A stretch of 64,000 nt of DNA from Sulfuritalea sp. (GCA_030247575.1 JAOTRV010000016.1:25851-89850); one strand, 5' to 3'; shown: positions 42,165 through 51,051, counted from the first letter of the stretch. Made by a program: numbers and translations. Notes: generated by a model from the sequence alone, not told the origin.

Positions 42165-42980
42165 ATGCACTACATCATGGACATCGTATTCAACCCCGCA
42201 CTCCCGGTTTCCGGCTTCGTCGTCGGCCTGCTGGTCGGCCTGACCGGCGTCGGCGGCGGCTCGCTGATGACGCCGCTGCTGGTACTGGGCTTCGGCATCA
42301 GGCCGGTGACCGCAGTGGGCACTGACTTGCTGTATGCCGCGATGACCAAGAGCGGCGGTTCCTGGGTGCACCATCGACACGGCAACATCGACTGGACGAT
42401 CACCGGCCGGCTCGCCGCCGGCAGCGTCCCGGCCGCCGGCCTGACCCTCCTGCTGCTGGCGCAGCTTGGCGTGCAGGGCCACGGCGACAGGGACGCAACC
42501 GAAGGATTGATCCCGGTGGCGCTGGGCGTCGCCCTGCTGCTCACCGCCACCTCGCTGATGTTCCGCCGGCGCCTGCTGGAACGGGCCCGACGCCGTAGCG
42601 CCAGCGTCTACTTTCGGCACCGTCACGTCGCCGGGCTGACCGTGCTGGTCGGCGCCATCGTCGGGATGCTGGTGACGATTTCTTCGGTCGGCGCCGGTGC
42701 GCTGGGCGTCACCGCGCTGAGCTTCCTCTACCCGCAGCTCGAAACGCGCCGCGTCGTTGGTTCCGACATCGCCCACGCGGTGCCGCTGACCCTGGTCGCC
42801 GGCTTCGGGCACTGGTGGCTGGGCACGGTCGACGTGGTGCTGCTGGTCTCGCTCTTGATCGGCTCGCTGCCGGGCATCGCGCTGGGCGCCCACTTCGCCG
42901 CAAAGGTGCCGGAGCGGGCGCTGCGCGGTCTGCTCGCCTCCGTGCTGCTGCTGGTCGGCGGCAAACTCATTCTCGCCTGA
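42165..42980 (+). CDS. TauE/SafE-family sulfite or sulfur-anion exporter
   Basis: A 271 aa membrane protein with seven or eight helices and the family motif GLLVGLTGVGGGSLMTPLLV at the N-terminus and again VGAIVGMLVTISSVGAGALG. Members move sulfite, sulfoacetate or related anions. As the first gene of the sulfate-assimilation operon under CysB, it may export excess sulfite or take up sulfate; direction cannot be told. ATGs at 42165 and 42177 are both possible starts. The next gene, cysI, follows after 92 bases. Confidence 0.85.
   Translation: MHYIMDIVFNPALPVSGFVVGLLVGLTGVGGGSLMTPLLVLGFGIRPVTAVGTDLLYAAMTKSGGSWVHHRHGNIDWTITGRLAAGSVPAAGLTLLLLAQLGVQGHGDRDATEGLIPVALGVALLLTATSLMFRRRLLERARRRSASVYFRHRHVAGLTVLVGAIVGMLVTISSVGAGALGVTALSFLYPQLETRRVVGSDIAHAVPLTLVAGFGHWWLGTVDVVLLVSLLIGSLPGIALGAHFAAKVPERALRGLLASVLLLVGGKLILA
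42591..42617. repeat. dispersed 22-base motif, copy 4 (inside tauE)
   Basis: Variable bases AG and A in the shared core, ending TTTCGG; 23 of 27 bases agree with the copy at 32656. It encodes part of the variable linker RRRSASVYFRHRH between the two halves of the transporter. Copy 1 (20066-20087) lies in ribD, coding VDAGDTA on the minus strand. Confidence 0.6.
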
Positions 42981-42990
42981 GGAAAAAATC

Positions 42991-43071
42991 ATGGGCCCCC
43001 ACGCTCACATTCGTTCGCTGCCCCCCACGGGGGCGTATGCCTCCTTTGGGGCGGCTTTGCAGGAGGCATAG
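42991..43071 (+). CDS. possible 26-residue leader ORF before cysI
   Basis: ATG at 42991 has GAGGAAAA upstream (42979-42986) overlapping the tauE stop. It runs 26 codons (MGPHAHIRSLPPTGAYASFG and six more) and stops with TAG one base before the cysI ATG. The frame crosses both arms of the hairpin that hides the cysI ribosome site, so translation would open it. No family match is known; the sequence looks derived from a Burkholderiales-type intergenic repeat. Confidence 0.4.
   Translation: MGPHAHIRSLPPTGAYASFGAALQEA
43021..43033. repeat. GC hairpin in cysI leader (repeat-derived)
   Basis: CCCCC (43021-43025) and GGGGG (43029-43033) form a short strong hairpin, followed by TTTGGGGCGGC. The whole 42991-43055 stretch has the look of a dispersed betaproteobacterial intergenic repeat (GCCCCCAC..CCCCACGGGGG..TTGGGGCGGC). 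Confidence 0.5.
43036..43070 (+). promoter_or_regulatory. hairpin sequestering the cysI ribosome-binding site
   Basis: TATGCCTCC (43036-43044) is an exact inverse match to GGAGGCATA (43062-43070) with a 17-base loop. The right arm contains the cysI Shine-Dalgarno AGGAGG (43061-43066), six bases from the cysI ATG. In the folded RNA the ribosome site would be paired. Confidence 0.65.
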
Positions 43072-43072
43072 C

Positions 43073-44755
43073 ATGTACCGCTACGACGACTACGACCACA
43101 CCATTGTCCAGGCCCGCGTGGCCCAGTTCCGCGGCCAGACCGAGCGTTATCTTGCCGGCAAGCTTTCCGACGACGAATTCCGCCCGCTGCGCCTGCAAAA
43201 CGGCCTTTACATCCAGCGCCACGGCCCGATGCTGCGGCTTGCCGTGCCCTACGGCCTGATCTCGGCCGCGCAACTGCGTCGCTTTGCCGACATCGCCCGG
43301 CGCTACGACCGCGGCTTCGGCCACTTCACCACGCGCCACAATCTGCAACTGAACTGGGTCAAGCTGCCGGATGTGCCGCAGATCCTCGCCGACCTGGCGC
43401 AGGACGAGCTGCATGCGATCCAGACTTCGGGCAACTGCATCCGCAACGTCACCACCGATCACTTCGCCGGCGTTGCGGCCGACGAGATCGCCGATCCTCG
43501 CCCGTGGGCCGAATTGCTGCGCCAATGGTCGACCTTTCATCCCGAATTCGTCTATCTGCCGCGCAAATTCAAGGTGGCGGTCAGCGGTTCCCGCGAGGAC
43601 CGCGCCGCGATTCAGGTTCATGACCTCGGTCTGCAGGTCGTGCGTAACGCCGCAGGCGAAATCGGCTTCACCGTGTATGCCGGCGGCGGCCTCGGCCGCA
43701 CCCCGCTGCTCGGCCAACTGGTGCGGGAGTTCCTGCCCTGGCAGCATCTGCTGACCTATACCGAGGCGCTGGTGCGCGTGTTCAACCGCCACGGCCGCCG
43801 CGACAACGCCTTCAAGGCTCGCATCAAGATTCTGGTCAAGGCACTCGGCGCCGAGGAGTTCGCTCAACAGGTCGACGCGGAGTGGTCGCAGCTGAAGGAC
43901 GGTCCCTCGACCCTGACGACGGCCGAAGTCGACCGCGTCTCGGCGCAATTCGCCGCGCCGAATTATGAAACCCTGGCGCCCGACGATCTGTGCCACCTCG
44001 CCCACCTGCGCGAAGACAAGGCCTTCTCGCGCTGGGTCGAGCGCAACGTACAAAGCCACAAGGTGCCGGGCTACGCCGCCGTCACGCTGTCGCTGAAAAA
44101 ACCCGGCACCGCGCCGGGCGATGCGACCAGCGAACAGATGGACGCGGCGGCTGATCTGGCCGAGCGTTACAGCTTCGGCGAGCTCCGCGTCTCCCATGAA
44201 CAGAACCTGATCCTCGCCGACGTGCCGCAACGCGAGCTCTACACCGTCTGGCATCGCGCCAAGGCGGCGGGCTTGGCTTCCACGACGGCGGGCCTGATCC
44301 AGGATTTGATCGCCTGCCCCGGCGGCGACTTCTGCGGCCTGGCCAATGCCCGCTCGTTGCCCGTCGCCGCGGCGATCCAGGAGCGCTTCGAGGATCTCGA
44401 CTACCAGCACGACATCGGCGAACTGGAACTCAACATCTCGGGCTGCATGAATTCCTGCGGCCACCATCATCTCGGCGCGATCGGGATTCTCGGCGTCGAC
44501 AAGACTGGCGAAGAGTGGTACCAGATCACGCTCGGCGGCCGCCAGGGCAACGATGCCCGCATCGGCGAAGTGATCGGACGCTCCTTCGCCGCGGCCGAAG
44601 TGCCGGATCTGGTCGAGCGCCTGATCGCCGTCTATCTTGCCGCCCGCCACGCCGACGAACGTTTTATCGACACCGTGGATCGACTGGGCCTCGAGCCTTT
44701 CCGCGCGGCCGCCTACCCCAATCCCCATCAATCAAGGAGAATCGCAAATGCTTGA
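43073..44755 (+). CDS. cysI: sulfite reductase (hemoprotein, CysI-type)
   Basis: A 560 aa siroheme/4Fe-4S reductase that converts sulfite to sulfide with six electrons. Two repeated nitrite/sulfite reductase halves are visible, with RYDRGFGHFTTRHNLQLNWV in the first. The cofactor cysteines are in CPGGDFC (C-x5-C) and GCMNSC (C-x3-C), the siroheme-cluster pattern. No separate flavoprotein CysJ gene is in the window, so electrons must come from another donor. The start at 43073 has AGGAGG six bases upstream. Its end overlaps the DUF934 gene by eight bases. Confidence 0.93.
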   Translation: MYRYDDYDHTIVQARVAQFRGQTERYLAGKLSDDEFRPLRLQNGLYIQRHGPMLRLAVPYGLISAAQLRRFADIARRYDRGFGHFTTRHNLQLNWVKLPDVPQILADLAQDELHAIQTSGNCIRNVTTDHFAGVAADEIADPRPWAELLRQWSTFHPEFVYLPRKFKVAVSGSREDRAAIQVHDLGLQVVRNAAGEIGFTVYAGGGLGRTPLLGQLVREFLPWQHLLTYTEALVRVFNRHGRRDNAFKARIKILVKALGAEEFAQQVDAEWSQLKDGPSTLTTAEVDRVSAQFAAPNYETLAPDDLCHLAHLREDKAFSRWVERNVQSHKVPGYAAVTLSLKKPGTAPGDATSEQMDAAADLAERYSFGELRVSHEQNLILADVPQRELYTVWHRAKAAGLASTTAGLIQDLIACPGGDFCGLANARSLPVAAAIQERFEDLDYQHDIGELELNISGCMNSCGHHHLGAIGILGVDKTGEEWYQITLGGRQGNDARIGEVIGRSFAAAEVPDLVERLIAVYLAARHADERFIDTVDRLGLEPFRAAAYPNPHQSRRIANA

Positions 44756-45284
44756 ACAACCGCCGCGGCAAATCATCAAGGAGCGTCGCCTGCAGGACGA
44801 CGCGTGGAAGGTGGTCACGCCGCTCGCCGGCCAGCCGGCATTTGACGTTTGCCTGCCGGTGGGCCCGCTATTGGTGCCGCTGGCGGTATGGAAGGCGAAG
44901 AAGGCCTGCCTGATTCATCGCGAATACGAGCACGGCACGCCGCTCGGCATCTGGCTGGCGCCGGAGGACGATCCGACAGAGATCGCCGGCGACGTCGATG
45001 ACTTCACGGTGATCGCCGTGCATTTCCCGAAGTTCACGGATGGCCGCGGCTACTCGACGGCTCGCCTGCTGCGCGAGCGCTACGGCTACGACGGCGAGTT
45101 GCGCGCCTTCGGCGACATCGGCCGCGACCAGGTCTTCTTCCTCAATCGCGTCGGCTTCGACAGCTTCGTGATCGGCGAAGGCCGCAGCGCCGAAGATGCC
45201 CTGGCGGCATTCGATGACTTCCCCGAGGTCTATCAGGCTGGCGCCGACCTGCCGATTCCCCTTTTTCGCCGCCGCGCGGCCTGA
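44748..45284 (+). CDS. DUF934 sulfate-assimilation protein
   Basis: A 178 aa protein of unknown biochemical function, always found next to cysI and cysH in betaproteobacteria and relatives. Typical segments are QIIKERRLQDDAWKVV, VWKAKKACLIHREYEHGTPL, HFPKFTDGRGYSTARLLRER and GDIGRDQVFFLNRVGFDSFV. It has been proposed as an accessory to sulfite reductase. AAGGAGA lies seven bases before the start at 44748. Confidence 0.88.
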   Translation: MLEQPPRQIIKERRLQDDAWKVVTPLAGQPAFDVCLPVGPLLVPLAVWKAKKACLIHREYEHGTPLGIWLAPEDDPTEIAGDVDDFTVIAVHFPKFTDGRGYSTARLLRERYGYDGELRAFGDIGRDQVFFLNRVGFDSFVIGEGRSAEDALAAFDDFPEVYQAGADLPIPLFRRRAA

Positions 45285-45294
45285 CGAGGCCATC

Positions 45295-46059
45295 ATGATT
45301 CGAGAATCCCTGCCCGACCTGCCAAATCCGGAGTTGGTCGCCGTCGTCGCCGAAAAGGCCGCGCGTGCCGCCGCGCTGTTGCGCAACATCGCCCGCGACT
45401 ACGCGCCCGTCGTCTTCGCCAACAGCTTGGGCGCCGAAGACATGGTGCTGACCGACCTGATCTGGCGCGAGGACATCAACATCGGCGTGTTCTCGCTCGA
45501 CACCGGCCGACTTCCCGTGGAAACCCATGAACTGATCCACGAGACGGAACGACACTACGGCCGCAAGCTCGAGGTCTATTTCCCCCGCCACGAGGCAGTT
45601 GAAGACTACGCCCGCCTTCATGGCAGCCACGGCTTCTATGGCTCGGTCGAGGCGCGCAAGGCCTGCTGCCATGCGCGCAAGGTGGAACCGCTGCAGCGCG
45701 CTCTGGCCGGCAAGGGTGCCTGGGTGACGGGCCTGCGTTCCGGACAGTCGGCCACGCGCGACAAGCTGAAGGTCATCAGCCATGATCCGGTGAGCAATCT
45801 GGTCAAGGCCAGCCCCCTGGCGGACTGGAGCGAGACCGAGGTCTGGATCTATCTGCGCGCCAACGGGGTGCCCTACAACCGCCTGCACGACCGGGGCTAC
45901 CCGAGCATCGGCTGCGCCCCCTGCACCCGCGCGATCCAGCCCGGCGAGGACGTGCGCGCCGGCCGCTGGTGGTGGGAAGCGCCGGAGACCAAGGAGTGCG
46001 GTCTGCACCTGGTCAACGGCCAACTGCAGCGAATCGCCTTGCGGGACGTCGAGGCATGA
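45295..46059 (+). CDS. cysH: APS/PAPS reductase of the 4Fe-4S (APS) type
   Basis: A 254 aa enzyme that reduces adenylyl sulfate to sulfite with thioredoxin. The PP-loop-like N-terminal region (VVFANSLGAEDMVLTDLI), the paired cysteines KACCHARKVEPL and CAPCTRAI that hold a 4Fe-4S cluster, and the catalytic ECGLH near the C-terminus point to the APS-type rather than the cluster-free PAPS type; consistent with this, no APS kinase gene cysC is present. The stop overlaps cysD as ATGA. Confidence 0.93.
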   Translation: MIRESLPDLPNPELVAVVAEKAARAAALLRNIARDYAPVVFANSLGAEDMVLTDLIWREDINIGVFSLDTGRLPVETHELIHETERHYGRKLEVYFPRHEAVEDYARLHGSHGFYGSVEARKACCHARKVEPLQRALAGKGAWVTGLRSGQSATRDKLKVISHDPVSNLVKASPLADWSETEVWIYLRANGVPYNRLHDRGYPSIGCAPCTRAIQPGEDVRAGRWWWEAPETKECGLHLVNGQLQRIALRDVEA

Positions 46060-46979
46060 GCGCGTTGACCCTGCAGCCGCACGCGTCGCTGTCGCATCTG
46101 GACTGGCTGGAGTCGGAGTCCATCCATATCCTGCGCGAGGTAGCGGGGCAGTGCGCCAATCCGGTCCTGCTGTTTTCCGGCGGCAAGGACTCGCTGGTCC
46201 TGCTGCGCCTGGCGGAAAAGGCCTTTCGCCCCGGACGCTTTCCGTTTCCGCTGCTCAATATCGACACCGGTCACAACTACAGCGAAGTGATCGACTTTCG
46301 CGACTTTCGCGCCTGCCAGTTGAATGAGCGGCTGATCGTGCGCTCGGTCGAGGATTCGATCAGGCGCGGCACCGTGGTGCTGAAGTCGCCCGACGAGCCG
46401 CGCAACAAGCATCAATCGGTGACGCTGCTCGAAGCCATCGAGGAATTCGGCTTCGACTGCTGCATCGGCGGTGCGCGACGCGACGAGGAGAAGGCCAGGG
46501 CCAAGGAGCGCATCTTTTCCTTCCGCGACGAATTCGGCCAGTGGGACCCGAAGAACCAGCGATCCGAATTGTGGGACTTGTACAACGCACGGGTACACAA
46601 GGGGGAAAACATCCGCGCCTTTCCCATCTCGAACTGGACCGAACTCGACGTCTGGCAATACATCGCCCGCGAGCAGATCGAGCTGCCCGCGATCTACTTC
46701 GCCCACAAGCGCGCGGTAGTCCGCCGGGGCGGACTGCTGCAACCGGTCACCGAGCTGACGCCGGCACGTGCCGGCGATGTCGTCGAAGAACTGTCGGTGC
46801 GCTTTCGCACCGTCGGCGACATTACCTGCACCGCTCCGGTCGAATCAGTTGCCGACACGATCGCCCGCATCATCGAGGAGACGGCAGCGACGACAATTAC
46901 CGAGCGCGGCGAGACCCGCCTCGACGACCAGACCTCGGAAGCATCGATGGAACAACGCAAGAAGGAAGGATACTTCTGA
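46056..46979 (+). CDS. cysD: sulfate adenylyltransferase subunit 2
   Basis: The 307 aa catalytic subunit of ATP sulfurylase, which makes APS from sulfate and ATP. PP-loop SGGKDSLVLLRLAEKAF, then GHNYSEVIDFRD, CIGGARRDEEKARAKERIFS and FPISNWTELDVWQYI are diagnostic. It works with the GTPase CysN, whose start overlaps its stop (TGATG). The C-terminus ends MEQRKKEGYF, as in the family. Confidence 0.96.
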   Translation: MSALTLQPHASLSHLDWLESESIHILREVAGQCANPVLLFSGGKDSLVLLRLAEKAFRPGRFPFPLLNIDTGHNYSEVIDFRDFRACQLNERLIVRSVEDSIRRGTVVLKSPDEPRNKHQSVTLLEAIEEFGFDCCIGGARRDEEKARAKERIFSFRDEFGQWDPKNQRSELWDLYNARVHKGENIRAFPISNWTELDVWQYIAREQIELPAIYFAHKRAVVRRGGLLQPVTELTPARAGDVVEELSVRFRTVGDITCTAPVESVADTIARIIEETAATTITERGETRLDDQTSEASMEQRKKEGYF

Positions 46980-48259
46980 TGAGCGCGATCGAACGCCTGC
47001 CGGAGATCGACAACGGGCTGCTGCGCTTCCTGACTTGCGGCAGCGTCGACGACGGCAAGAGCACGCTGATCGGGCGCCTGCTCTACGATACCAAGGCCAT
47101 TCTGGCCGACACGCTGCATGCCATCGCCCGCACCTCCGAGCGGCGCGGACTCGAGGCAGTCGATCTGTCGCTGCTGACCGACGGCCTGCAGGCCGAGCGC
47201 GAACAGGGCATTACGATCGACGTGACCTACCGCTACTTCACCACCGGGCGGCGGAAATACATCGTCGCCGACGCCCCTGGCCACGAGCAGTACACACGCA
47301 ACATGGTCACCGCCGCTTCGACCGCGAACCTGGCCATCATCCTGATAGATGCGCGCAAGGGTGTGCTGACCCAGACCCGGCGCCATTCGTATCTGGCGTA
47401 TCTGCTCGGCATCCCCCACATCGTGGTGGCGATCAACAAGATGGACCTGGTCGACTACGACCAGGCCACCTTCGAGCGCATCCGTGCCGACTACCTCGAA
47501 TTTGCCGCGACGCTCGGCATCGGCGATGTCAGCTTCATTCCGCTGTCGGCGCTCAACGGCGACATGATCGTCGATCGCGGCGAGCGGATCGACTGGTATC
47601 AAGGTCCCACGCTGCTGGGCATGCTCGAGCATGCACCCGCCGCCCACTGCGAGCGCGACGAGCGCTTCCGCTTTCCGGTGCAGTTCGTTTGCCGACCGCA
47701 GAGGTCTGCGGACCTGCAGCTCCACGACTATCGCGGCTTCATGGGGCGCGTCGAGTCGGGCGAGATCGGGGTCGGCGATGAAGTGCTGATATTGCCGTCG
47801 GAGAAGCGCAGCCGCGTCAAGGCCATCGAAATCCATGGCCGTTCGCTGCCACGCGCGATTGCCGAGCAGTCGGTCACGCTGCTGCTGGAAGACGAAGTCG
47901 ACATTTCCCGCGGCGACATGATCGTCCGCACCGGGGAGTCGACGCTGGTGACACGGCGAATCGAGGCCATGCTCTGCTGGCTGGGGGAAACTCCCCTCGA
48001 CCCGCAGCGCAAGTACCTGATCCGCCAGACCACGCGCGAAACCAGGGCGGCGATCGAGGCAATCGGCTACCGGCTGGACATCAACACGCTGCAACGGCTG
48101 CCTGCCGAACGCCTGGGCATGAACGACATCGCCCGCGCATCGTTCAAACTGGCGCAACCGCTGTGTGTCGATCCCTACGCGGACAACCGGAGTACCGGAG
48201 CCTTCATCGTGATCGACGAGACGACCAACAACACCGTTGGCGCCGGCATGATTCTCTGA
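46979..48259 (+). CDS. cysN: sulfate adenylyltransferase subunit 1 (GTPase)
   Basis: A 426 aa EF-Tu-like GTPase subunit that drives APS formation. G1 GSVDDGKSTLIGRLLYD, G2 QGITIDVTYRYF, G3 DAPGHEQYTRNMVT, G4 NKMD, then two beta-barrel domains. There is no C-terminal APS kinase extension, agreeing with the APS-type reductase. GAAGGAAGGA just upstream of the ATG gives a strong ribosome site. It is the last gene of the operon and ends 67 bases before the terminator. Confidence 0.95.
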   Translation: MSAIERLPEIDNGLLRFLTCGSVDDGKSTLIGRLLYDTKAILADTLHAIARTSERRGLEAVDLSLLTDGLQAEREQGITIDVTYRYFTTGRRKYIVADAPGHEQYTRNMVTAASTANLAIILIDARKGVLTQTRRHSYLAYLLGIPHIVVAINKMDLVDYDQATFERIRADYLEFAATLGIGDVSFIPLSALNGDMIVDRGERIDWYQGPTLLGMLEHAPAAHCERDERFRFPVQFVCRPQRSADLQLHDYRGFMGRVESGEIGVGDEVLILPSEKRSRVKAIEIHGRSLPRAIAEQSVTLLLEDEVDISRGDMIVRTGESTLVTRRIEAMLCWLGETPLDPQRKYLIRQTTRETRAAIEAIGYRLDINTLQRLPAERLGMNDIARASFKLAQPLCVDPYADNRSTGAFIVIDETTNNTVGAGMIL

Positions 48260-48276
48260 TCCTGCGCCACAAGCGG

Positions 48277-48323
48277 ATCCCACCAGGGGATACCGTCCTC
48301 GCACCGATGGACTCGGACATAAA
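48277..48323. repeat. two-hairpin dispersed element, copy B
   Basis: ATCCC (48277-48281) and GGGAT (48287-48291) form stem 1; GTCC (48295-48298) and GGAC (48315-48318) form stem 2. It shares the first 22 bases with copy A (40169-40190) apart from one difference, and the ending GGACATAA. It sits between the cysN stop and the terminator. Confidence 0.6.
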
Positions 48324-48326
48324 GCG

Positions 48327-48354
48327 AAAAGGCCAGGCATTGCCTGGCCTTTTT
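48327..48354. terminator. bidirectional intrinsic terminator
   Basis: Stem AAAAGGCCAGGC (48327-48338) and GCCTGGCCTTTT (48342-48353), loop ATT, with five T at the plus-strand end. It ends the cys operon and the ribosomal operon at rplQ. Confidence 0.92.
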
Positions 48355-48372
48355 ACATTCGCCGGGACAATC

Positions 48373-48765
48373 TTACTCGGCGGCGGGAGCCTCGGTAGTC
48401 TCTTCAGCCGGACGATCGAGCAGCTCGACGAAGGCCATCGGCGCATTGTCGCCAACGCGGAAGCCCATTTTGAGGATGCGCAGATAGCCGCCGTTGCGCG
48501 CCGCATAGCGCGGGCCGAGCACATCGAACAGCTTGCCGACGATCTCGCGGTCGCGCGTGCGGTCGAAAGCCAGGCGGCGATTGGCCAGGCTGGGTTTCTT
48601 GCCCAGGGTGATCAGGGGTTCGACCACACGGCGCAATTCCTTGGCCTTGGGCAGAGTGGTCTTGATTGCCTCGTGACGCAGCAGGGAAACTGCCATGTTG
48701 CGCAGCATCGCCTGGCGGTGTGCCGAGGTGCGATTGAGTTTGCGAAGTCCGTTACCGTGACGCAT
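48373..48765 (-). CDS. rplQ: 50S ribosomal protein L17
   Basis: Large-subunit protein at the polypeptide exit region, 130 aa. It begins [20 protein letters not shown], the family N-terminus, and ends in an acidic, Ala/Glu-rich tail. The ATG at 48765 has GAGGAA upstream. It is the last gene of the alpha block; a 192-base gap with a stable hairpin separates it from rpoA. Confidence 0.97.
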   Translation of the reverse strand: MRHGNGLRKLNRTSAHRQAMLRNMAVSLLRHEAIKTTLPKAKELRRVVEPLITLGKKPSLANRRLAFDRTRDREIVGKLFDVLGPRYAARNGGYLRILKMGFRVGDNAPMAFVELLDRPAEETTEAPAAE

Positions 48766-48875
48766 TTTGATTTCCTCGTTTTTTGCGGCCACCGCGCGAT
48801 GCAAATGGCCGGTTAATGGTTATCGAGAGTTGATGAATCAGTGCAGCAAATGAAACAAATAAGTCAGATGAAGCA

Positions 48876-48893
48876 ACCGGGCCGAAGCCCGGT
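48876..48893 (-). promoter_or_regulatory. UUCG-capped hairpin in the rpoA-rplQ spacer
   Basis: In minus-strand RNA ACCGGGC and GCCCGGT pair around a TTCG loop. No T-run follows, so it is not a normal terminator. It may stabilise the processed mRNA ends or set rplQ expression. The rest of the 192-base gap shows nothing else clear. Confidence 0.55.
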
Positions 48894-48957
48894 CTTGAAA
48901 CATCGGGCCGCCTTTTTTACGCCCCACCTTAAAGGCAAGTCTCCGCTGAAAGCCTTC

Positions 48958-49935
48958 TTACGCGAGCTTTTCCAGTCCGGCCGGCGGCCAGCTTTCGAGC
49001 TTCATGCCCAGGGTCAGGCCGCGCGAAGCCAGCACTTCCTTGATTTCGTTGAGCGACTTGCGGCCCAGATTCGGCGTCTTCAGCAGTTCGGTTTCGGTCC
49101 GCTGAATCAGGTCGCCGATGTAATAGATGTTCTCGGCCTTCAGGCAGTTCGCGGAACGAACCGTCAGTTCCAGGTCATCCACCGGGCGCACCAGAACCGG
49201 ATCCACCGAGGTCTGCTTCGGCGCTTCGGCGGACATCGGCGTGCCTTCGAGGTCGGCGAACACCGAGAGCTGCTCCATCAGGATGCGGGCTGCGGTGCGG
49301 ACCGCTTCTTCCGCATTGTCGATGGCGCCATTGGTCTCGATGTCGAGAATCAGCTTGTCGAGGTCGGTACGCTGTTCGACACGCGCCGACTCGACCGAAT
49401 AGCTGACGCGGCGCACCGGGCTGAACGATGCATCGAGCATGATCTGGCCGATGGCGCGGTTTTCGCGGGCGATTTCACGCTGATTGGCGGGGACGTAGCC
49501 GCGGCCGGACTCGACGCGGATCTGCATGTTGAGCTTGCCGCCGGGAGCGATATGGGCAATGACGTGATCGGGATTCACGATCTCGACGTCATGCGTGGTT
49601 TCGATGTCGCGAGCCGTGACCACGCCTTCGCCATTGCGGGAGAGCGTGAGGGTGGCTTCGCGGCGGTTGTGCATCTTCAGCACCACACCCTTGAGATTCA
49701 ACAGAACGTCGACCACGTCCTCGCGGACGCCATCCAGCGTCGAGTACTCGTGGAGCACGCCTTCGATGGACACTTCAGTCGGCGCGACGCCTTCCATCGA
49801 GGACAGCAGAATGCGGCGCAGGGCGTTGCCCAGCGTGTGGCCGTAGCCACGTTCAAACGGCTCCATGACCACGCGGGCATGCACCGGTGAAAGCTGCTGG
49901 ACATCGATACTGCGGGGTTTCAGAAGTGTGTGCAT
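48958..49935 (-). CDS. rpoA: RNA polymerase alpha subunit
   Basis: A 325 aa subunit that dimerises to nucleate RNA polymerase assembly and contacts activators. N-terminal domain (1-230; [20 protein letters not shown]) and C-terminal domain (245-325; [40 protein letters not shown]). Two ATGs six bases apart exist (49941, 49935); the second is preferred because AAGGA lies six bases before it and would overlap the first. Confidence 0.98.
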   Translation of the reverse strand: MHTLLKPRSIDVQQLSPVHARVVMEPFERGYGHTLGNALRRILLSSMEGVAPTEVSIEGVLHEYSTLDGVREDVVDVLLNLKGVVLKMHNRREATLTLSRNGEGVVTARDIETTHDVEIVNPDHVIAHIAPGGKLNMQIRVESGRGYVPANQREIARENRAIGQIMLDASFSPVRRVSYSVESARVEQRTDLDKLILDIETNGAIDNAEEAVRTAARILMEQLSVFADLEGTPMSAEAPKQTSVDPVLVRPVDDLELTVRSANCLKAENIYYIGDLIQRTETELLKTPNLGRKSLNEIKEVLASRGLTLGMKLESWPPAGLEKLA

Positions 49936-49996
49936 GTGCATTCCTTCAAATGGACGACGCCTGGCGTCCGGTGGACGCCAGGCGCAAAACTACGTG

Positions 49997-50626
49997 TTAG
50001 CGCGAATACAGTTCGACAACCAGACCCTCATTGATCGAGGGCGGCAGGTCTTCGCGTGCAGGGTAGGACTTGAAGACACCCTTGCCGGCCTTGACGTCCA
50101 CTTCCAGCCATGCGGGGAAACCGCGCGACTCGGCAGCTTCCAGCGCAGCCTTGGTGCGCAGGTGGCCGCGAGTGCCGTCGAGCAACTGGATGACGTCGCC
50201 GGGACGCACGTTGTAGGACGGAATATTCACGCGCTTGCCGTTGATCAGCACGCCATTGTGGCGAACCACCTGACGGGCCTCGGCGCGCGACACGCCAAAA
50301 CCCATGCGATAGGCGACTGTGTCAAGACGGCCTTCGAGCAGCTGCAACAGGTTTTCGCCGGTCTGTCCCTTTTTGCGCTCGGCGTCGCCGAACACTTTGC
50401 GGAACTGCCGCTCGAGGACGCCGTAAATGCGGCGGATCTTCTGCTTTTCGCGCAGTTGCGTACCGTAACCGGACAGACGCTGACCGGATTTTTGGCCGTG
50501 CTGGCCGGGCGCGTATGCACGGCGCTCGACGGAGCATTTGTCAGTGAAGCACTTCTCGCCTTTGAGGAAGAGCTTTTCGCCTTCGCGGCGGCACTGGCGG
50601 CACTTGGCATCTAGGTTGCGGGCCAT
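49997..50626 (-). CDS. rpsD: 30S ribosomal protein S4
   Basis: A 209 aa primary 16S rRNA-binding protein and, in E. coli, translational repressor of the alpha operon. The N-terminus has a CxxC and a second Cys pair (Cys9, 12, 26, 31; [14 protein letters not shown]), the zinc-binding (C+) form. The S4 RNA-binding domain lies around [20 protein letters not shown]. Confidence 0.97.
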   Translation of the reverse strand: MARNLDAKCRQCRREGEKLFLKGEKCFTDKCSVERRAYAPGQHGQKSGQRLSGYGTQLREKQKIRRIYGVLERQFRKVFGDAERKKGQTGENLLQLLEGRLDTVAYRMGFGVSRAEARQVVRHNGVLINGKRVNIPSYNVRPGDVIQLLDGTRGHLRTKAALEAAESRGFPAWLEVDVKAGKGVFKSYPAREDLPPSINEGLVVELYSR

Positions 50627-50646
50627 GGTGTCGTATCCTTATTGCC

Positions 50647-51036
50647 TTAGATGCGGCGGCGCTTGGGCGGCCGGCATCCGTTGTGGGGAATCGGGGTAAT
50701 GTCGGTGATGCTGGTAATCTTCATGCCTAGCGCATTGAGCGCACGGACTGCCGATTCGCGTCCGGGACCGGGGCCCTTGATGCGAACTTCGAGATTCTTT
50801 ACGCCACACTCCTGAGCCGCCTTGCCGGCAGCTTCGGCGGCGATCTGCGCCGCGAACGGGGTCGACTTGCGCGAGCCCTTGAAACCGGCTCCGCCAGAAG
50901 TTGCCCACGACAAGGCATTGCCCTGGCGGTCGGTGATCGTGATGATGGTGTTGTTGAAGGAAGCGTGAACGTGCGCAATGCCTTCAGCGACGTTCTTTTT
51001 AACCTTCTTGCGAACTTTGGTTGCGGTCTTAGCCAT
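50647..51036 (-). CDS. rpsK: 30S ribosomal protein S11
   Basis: A 129 aa protein of the 30S platform near the mRNA exit. It begins [20 protein letters not shown] and carries [40 protein letters not shown] and the conserved C-terminus [18 protein letters not shown]. It lies 20 bases upstream of rpsD and 15 downstream of rpsM in transcription order. Confidence 0.98.
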   Translation of the reverse strand: MAKTATKVRKKVKKNVAEGIAHVHASFNNTIITITDRQGNALSWATSGGAGFKGSRKSTPFAAQIAAEAAGKAAQECGVKNLEVRIKGPGPGRESAVRALNALGMKITSITDITPIPHNGCRPPKRRRI

Positions 51037-51051
51037 GTAATGGTTCCTGGT

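Noticed and set aside
45295-46059. PAPS-type CysH
   Set aside because: The CC and CxxC cysteine pairs of the iron-sulfur (APS) type are present and there is no cysC gene.
48894-48927. Terminator after rpoA
   Set aside because: The T-rich stretch GCCTTTTTT is on the plus strand, whereas rpoA and rplQ run on the minus strand, and the UUCG hairpin has no U-run in the right place.
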